DNA of 64,000 nucleotides. Source: Omphiscola glabra (Eukaryota > Mollusca > Gastropoda > Lymnaeidae). Made by a program: the position numbers and the translations under genes. Positions within the stretch are counted from its first letter, which is position 1, and each line of letters opens with the position of its first letter. The stretch spans positions 893,666 through 957,665 of the forward strand of contig OZ024808.1 of assembly GCA_964017045.1 (NCBI GenBank). The letters run 5' to 3'. The notes under the pieces are model-generated. The model was given only the letters and a program-made list of their open reading frames with translations. It made no database searches and was not told where the DNA came from. Shown piece by piece: positions 56,149 to 64,000 of the stretch.

Positions 56149-59100
56149 CAATAACACCCACCAACATCACCAAACACTACTTAACACCCACCAACATCAC
56201 CAAACACTACTTAACACCCACCAACATCACCAAACACTACTTAACACCCACCAACATCACCAAACACTACTTAACACCTACCAACATCACCAAACACTAC
56301 TTAACACCCACCAACATCACCAAACACTACTTAACACCTACCAACATCACCAAACACTACTTAACACCTACCAACATCACCAAACACTACTTAACACCTA
56401 CCAACATCACCAAACACTACTTAACACCTACCAACATCACCAAACACTACTTAACACCCACCAACATCACCAAACACTACTTAACACCTACCAACATCAC
56501 CAAACACTACTTAACACCCACCAACATCACCAAACACTACTTAACACCCACCAACATCACCAAACACTACTTAACACCCACCAACATCACCAAACACTAC
56601 TTAACACCCACCAACATCACCAAACACTACTTAACACCCACCAACATCACCAAACACTACTTAACACCCACCAACATCACCAAACACTACTTAACACCCA
56701 CCAACATCACCAAACACTACTTAACACCCACCAACATCACCAAACACTACTTAACACCCACCAACATCACCAAACACTACTTAACACCTACCAACATCAC
56801 CAAACACTACTTAACACCTACCAACATCACCAAACACTACTTAACACCTACCAACATCACCAAACACTACTTAACACCCACCAACATCACCAAACACTAC
56901 TTAACACCCACCAACATCACCAAACACTACTTAACACCTACCAACATCACCAACACTACTTAACACCCACCAACATCACCAAACACTACTTAACACCCAC
57001 CAACATCACCAAACACTACTTAACACCTACCAACATCACCAAACACTACTTAACACCTACCAACATCACCAAACACTACTTAACACCTACCAACATCACC
57101 AAACACTACTTAACACCCACCAACATCACCAAACACTACTTAACACCTACCAACATCACCAAACACTACTTAACACCTACCAACATCACCAAACACTACT
57201 TAACACCCACCAACATCACCAAACACTACTTAACACCCACCAACATCACCAAACACTACTTAACACCTACCAACATCACCAAACACTACTTAACACCTAC
57301 CAACATCACCAAACACTACTTAACACCTACCAACATCACCAAACACTACTTAACACCCACCAACATCACCAAACACTACTTAACACCTACCAACATCACC
57401 AAACACTACTTAACACCCACCAACATCACCAAACACTACTTAACACCTACCAACATCACCAAACACTACTTAACACCTACCAACATCACCAAACACTACT
57501 TAACACCTACCAACATCACCAAACACTACTTAACACCTACCAACATCACCAAACACTACTTAACACCCACCAACATCACCAAACACTACTTAACACCTAC
57601 CAACATCACCAAACACTACTTAACACCTACCAACATCACCAAACACTACTTAACACCTACCAACATCACCAAACACTACTTAACACCTACCAACATCACC
57701 AAACACTACTTAACACCTACCAACATCACCAAACACTACTTAACACCCACCAACATCACCAAACACTACTTAACACCTACCAACATCACCAAACACTACT
57801 TAACACCTACCAACATCACCAAACACTACTTAACACCTACCAACATCACCAAACACTACTTAACACCCACCAACATCACCAAACACTACTTAACACCTAC
57901 CAACATCACCAAACACTACTTAACACCTACCAACATCACCAAACACTACTTAACACCCACCAACATCACCAAACACTACTTAACACCCACCAACATCACC
58001 AAACACTACTTAACACCCACCAACATCACCAAACACTACTTAACACCCACCAACATCACCAAACACTACTTAACACCTACCAACATCACCAAACACTACT
58101 TAACACCTACCAACATCACCAAACACTACTTAACACCTACCAACATCACCAAACACTACTTAACACCTACCAACATCACCAAACACTACTTAACACCCAC
58201 CAACATCACCAAACACTACTTAACACCTACCAACATCACCAAACACTACTTAACACCTACCAACATCACCAAACACTACTTAACACCTACCAACATCACC
58301 AAACACTACTTAACACCTACCAACATCACCAAACACTACTTAACACCCACCAACATCACCAAACACTACTTAACTCCTTCCAACATCACCAAACACTACT
58401 TAACACCTACAACATCTCCAAACACTACTTAACACCTACCAACATCACCAAACACTACTTAACACCAACCAACATCACCAAACACTACTTAACACCATAC
58501 CAACATCACCAAACACTACTTAACACCTACCAACATCACCAAACACTCTTAACACCCACCAACATCATCAAACACTACTTAACACCACCACAAATCACCA
58601 AACACTACTTAACACCTACCACATCACCAAACACTACTTAACACCTACCAACATCACAAAACACTACTTAACACCTACCAACATCACCAAACACTACTTA
58701 ACACCCACCAACATCACCAAACACTACTTAACACCTACCAACATCACCAAACACTACTTACACCTACCAACATCACCAACACTTCTTAACACCCACCAAC
58801 ATCACCAAACACTACTTAACACCTACCAACATCACCAAACACTACTTAACACCTACCAACATCACCAAACATACTTAACACCTACCAACATCACCAAACA
58901 CTACTTAACACCTACCAACATCACCAAACACTTCTTAACACCCCACCAACATCACCAAACACTTCTTAACACCTACCACATCACCAAACACTACTTAAAC
59001 CTACCAACATCACCAAACACTACTTAACACCTACCAACATCACCAAACACTACTTAACACCTACCAACATCACCAAACACTACTTAACACCTACCAATCA

Positions 59101-62100
59101 CCAACCACTACTTAACACCTACCAACATCACCAAACACTTCTTACACCCACCAACATCACCAAACACTACTTAACACCTACCAACATCACCAAACACTAC
59201 TTTAACACCACCAACATCACCAAACACTACTTAACACCTACCAACATCACCAAACACTACTTAACACCTACCAACATCACCAAACACTACTTAACACCTA
59301 CCAACATCACCAAACACTACTTAACACCCTACCAACAGCACCAAACACTACTTAACACCTACCAACATCACCAAACACTACTTAACACCTACCACATCAC
59401 CAAACACTACTTAACACCGACCAACATCACCAAACACTACTTAACACCTACCAACATCACCAAACACTACTTAACACCTACCAACATCACCAAACACTAC
59501 TTAACACCTACCAACATCACCAAACACTACTTAACACCTACCAACATCACCAAACACTACTTAACACCTACCAACATCACCAAACACTACTTAACACCTA
59601 CCAACATCACCAAACACATTCTTAACACCACCAACATCACCAAACACTACTTAACACCTACCAACATCACCAAACACTACTTAACACCTACCAACATCAC
59701 CAAACACTTCTTAACACCTCCCAACATCACCAAACACTACTTAACACCTACCAACATCACCAAACACGACACTTAACACCTACCAACATCACCAAACACT
59801 ACTTAACACCTACCAACATCACCAAACACTACTTAACACCTACCAACATCACCAAACACTTCTTAACACCCACCAACATCACCAAACACTACTTTTAACA
59901 CCTACCAACATCACCAAACACTACTTAACACCTACCAACATCACCAAACACTACTTAACACCTACCAACATCACCAAACACTACTTAACACCTACCAACA
60001 TCACCAAACACTACTTAACACCTACCAACACACCAAACACTACTTAACACCTACCAACATCACCAAACACTACTTAACACCTACCAACATCACCAAACAC
60101 TACTTAACACCTACCAACATCACCAAACACTACTTAACACCTACCAACATCACCAAACACTACTTAACACCCACCAACATCACCAAACACTACTTAACAC
60201 CTACCAACATCACCAAACACTACTTAACACCTACCAACATCACCAAACACTACTTAACACCTACCAACATCACCAAACACTACTTAACACCTACCAACAT
60301 CACCAAACACTACTTAACACCCTACCAACATCACCAAACACTACTTAACACCTACCAACATCACCAAACACTACTTAACACCTACCAACATCACCAACAC
60401 TACTTAACACCTACCAACNNNNNNNNNNNNNNNNNNNNNNNNNNNNNNNNNNNNNNNNNNNNNNNNNNNNNNNNNNNNNNNNNNNNNNNNNNNNNNNNNN
60501 NNNNNNNNNNNNNNNNNNNNNNNNNNNNNNNNNNNNNNNNNNNNNNNNNNNNNNNNNNNNNNNNNNNNNNNNNNNNNNNNNNNNNNNNNNNNNNNNNNNN
60601 NNNNNNNNNNNNNNNNNNTAACCCCACCTACCAACATCACCAAACACTACTTAACACCTACCACATCACCAAACACTACTTAACACCTACCAACATCACC
60701 AAACACTACTTAACACCCACCAACATCACCAAACACTACTTAACACCTACCAACATCACCAAACACTACTTAACACCTACCAACATCACCAAACACTACT
60801 TAACACCTACCAACATCACCAAACACTACTTAACACCTACCAACATCACCAAACACTTCTTAACACCACCAACATCACCAAACACTACTTAACACCTACC
60901 AACATCACCAACACTACTTAACACACCTACCAACATCACCAAACACTACTTAACACCTACCAACATCACCAAACACTACTTAACACCTACCAACATCACC
61001 AAACACTTCTTAACACCTACCAACATCACCAAACACTACTTAACACCTACCAACATCACCAAACACTACTTAACACCTACCAACATCACCAAACACTACT
61101 TAACACCTACCAACATCACCAAACACTACTTAACACCTACCAACATCACCAAACACTACTTAACACCTACCAACATCACCAAACACTACTTAACACCTAC
61201 CAACATCACCAAACACTACTTAACACCTACCAACATCACCAAACACTACTTAACACCTACCAACATCACCAAACACTACTTAACACCTACCAACATCACC
61301 AAACACTACTTAACACCTACCAACATCACCAAACACTACTTAACACCTACCAACATCACCAAACACTACTTAACACCTACCAACATCACCAAACACTACT
61401 TAACACCAACACCTACCAACATCACCAAACACTACTTAACACCTACCAACATCACCAAACACTACTTAACACCTACCAACATCACCAACACTACTTAACA
61501 CCTACCAACATTAAATCATCACCAAACACTACTTAACACCTACCAACATCACCAAACACTACTTAACACCTACCAACATCACCAAACACTACTTAACACC
61601 TACCAACATCACCAAACACTACTTAACACCTACCAACATCACCAAACACTACTTAACACCTACCAACATCACCAAACACTACTTAACACCTACCAACATC
61701 ACCAAACACTTCTTAACACCTACCAACATCACCAAACACTACTTAACACCTACCAACATCACCAAACACTACTTAACACCTACCAACATCACCAAACACT
61801 ACTTAACACCTACCAACATCACCAAACACTTCTTAACACCTACCAACATCACCAAACACTACTTAACACCTACCAACATCACCAAACACTTCTTAACACC
61901 TACCAACATCACCAAACACTTCTTAACACCTACCAACATCACCAAACACTACTTAACACCTACCAACATCACCAAACACTACTTAACACCTACCAACATC
62001 ACCAAACACTACTTAACACCTACCAACATCACCAAACACTTCTTAACACCTACCAACATCACCAAACACTACTTAACACCTACCAACATCACCAAACACT

Positions 62101-64000
62101 ACTTAACACCTACCAACATCACCAAACACTTCTTAACACCTACCAACATCACCAAACACTTCTTAACACCTACCAACATCACCAAACACTTCTTAACACC
62201 TACCAACATCACCAAACACTACTTAACACCTACCAACATCACCAAACACTTCTTAACACCTACCAACATCACCAAACACTACTTAACACCTACCAACATC
62301 ACCAAACACTTCTTAACACCTACCAACATCACCAAACACTTCTTAACACCTACCAACATCACCAAACACTTCTTAACACCTACCAACATCACCAAACACT
62401 TCTTAACACCTACCAACATCACCAAACACTTCTTAACACCTACCAACATCACCAAACACTTCTTAACACCTACCAACATCACCAAACACTTCTTAACACC
62501 TACCAACATCACCAAACACTTCTTAACACCTACCAACATCACCAAACACTTCTTAACACCTACCAACATCACCAAACACTTCTTAACACCTACCAACATC
62601 ACCAAACACTTCTTAACACCTACCAACATCACCAAACACTTCTTAACACCTACCAACATCACCAAACACTTCTTAACACCTACCAACATCACCAAACACT
62701 TCTTAACACCTACCAACATCACCAAACACTTCTTAACACCTACCAACATCACCAAACACTTCTTAACACCTACCAACATCACCAAACACTACTTAACACC
62801 TACCAACATCACCAAACACTACTTAACACCTACCAACATCACCAAACACTACTTAACACCTACCAACATCACCAAACACTTCTTAACACCTACCAACATC
62901 ACCAAACACTTCTTAACACCTACCAACATCACCAAACACTTCTTAACACCTACCAACATCACCAAACACTTCTTAACACCTACCAACATCACCAAACACT
63001 TCTTAACACCTACCAACATCACCAAACACTTCTTAACACCTACCAACATCACCAAACACTTCTTAACACCTACCAACATCACCAAACACTTCTTAACACC
63101 TACCAACATCACCAAACACTTCTTAACACCTACCAACATCACCAAACACTTCTTAACACCTACCAACATCACCAAACACTTCTTAACACCTACCAACATC
63201 ACCAAACACTTCTTAACACCTACCAACATCACCAAACACTTCTTAACACCTACCAACATCACCAAACACTTCTTAACACCTACCAACATCACCAAACACT
63301 TCTTAACACCTACCAACATCACCAAACACTTCTTAACACCTACCAACATCACCAAACACTACTTAACACCTACCAACATCACCAAACACTACTTAACACC
63401 TACCAACATCACCAAACACTTCTTAACACCTACCAACATCACCAAACACTTCTTAACACCTACCAACATCACCAAACACTTCTTAACACCTACCAACATC
63501 ACCAAACACTTCTTAACACCTACCAACATCACCAAACACTTCTTAACACCTACCAACATCACCAAACACTTCTTAACACCTACCAACATCACCAAACACT
63601 TCTTAACACCTACCAACATCACCAAACACTTCTTAACACCTACCAACATCACCAAACACTTCTTAACACCTACCAACATCACCAAACACTTCTTAACACC
63701 TACCAACATCACCAAACACTTCTTAACACCTACCAACATCACCAAACACTTCTTAACACCTACCAACATCACCAAACACTTCTTAACACCTACCAACATC
63801 ACCAAACACTTCTTAACACCTACCAACATCACCAAACACTTCTTAACACCTACCAACATCACCAAACACTTCTTAACACCTACCAACATCACCAAACACT
63901 TCTTAACACCTACCAACATCACCAAACACTTCTTAACACCTACCAACATCACCAAACACTTCTTAACACCTACCAACATCACCAAACACTTCTTAACACC
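56149..64000. repeat. 30-bp satellite array, at least 7.8 kb, reaching the window end
   Basis: Unit ACCAACATCACCAAACACTA plus CTTAACACCT (or CCC). About 255 copies are visible, with a gap at 60419-60618. Domain structure: 56149-58370 is indel-free with CCT/CCC mixed; 58370-60418 and 60619-61520 contain many 1-3 bp indels; from 61520 it is clean again, and from about 62290 nearly all units carry CACTTCT instead of CACTACT. The latter change removes a minus-strand TAG stop, leaving 168-198-codon frames with a VMLVGVKKCL period. Confidence 0.97.
60419..60618. other. Assembly gap (200 N)
   Basis: Exactly 200 undetermined bases inside the 30-bp array, a typical placeholder size. Real missing length is unknown. 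Short frames predicted across it are meaningless. Confidence 0.99.

Noticed and set aside
60400..60647. Open frames made of undetermined residues
   Set aside because: They run through the 200-N gap.

Overview
The window is eukaryotic, intergenic or heterochromatin-like DNA from what is most likely a lophotrochozoan invertebrate, with a gastropod mollusc as the best guess. I found no complete, convincing protein-coding gene, no rRNA and no intact tRNA. The organism guess is an inference from the mix of elements: CR1/L2-like LINE 3' tails, hAT MITEs including a SPIN-like element, Helitrons with long AT-rich heads, tRNA-derived SINE pieces, and a very high minisatellite load. No single-copy gene confirms it.

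By my count about 70 separate tandem arrays with units of 11-64 bp cover roughly 40 of the 64 kb. The largest are a 20-bp array (13.0-14.7 kb), a 23-bp array (29.6-33.1 kb), a 22-bp array (41.6-46.6 kb) and a 30-bp array that starts at 56.15 kb and runs past the window end, interrupted by a 200-N gap at 60419-60618. Long open frames across these arrays are artefacts: a stop-free unit stays open whatever its length and gives the same periodic peptide.

Between and inside the arrays lie transposable elements. There are two 5'-truncated non-LTR retrotransposon tails (8551-9408 and 11826-12330), two hAT-type MITEs with perfect 8-bp target duplications (11965-12152 and the SPIN-like 26621-26808), and a second truncated SPIN-like copy (35558-35727). 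Two Helitron-like elements (4161-4852 and 36041-37322), two copies of one short TIR family (2901-3169 and 35067-35356), a TIR element splitting an array (20655-20842), and tRNA/SINE-like remnants near 5.4, 28.2 and 34.7 kb complete the set.

The main biological theme is that several arrays appear to have been seeded from transposon sequence. A 54-bp segment of LINE coding sequence is amplified 11 times just upstream of the ORF2 C-terminus. The 16-bp array at 10.6-11.6 kb and the 26/52-bp array at 21.9-22.4 kb each grow out of one arm of a large inverted repeat. A 29-bp unit is amplified inside a MITE at 35.1 kb. This supports a 'transposon end becomes minisatellite' process repeated in one locus. 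Unique stretches (notably 5.5-7.3, 22.8-23.5, 28.4-29.0, 46.6-47.2, 48.2-50.1, 51.1-52.1 and 53.5-55.0 kb) hold only weak gene hints.
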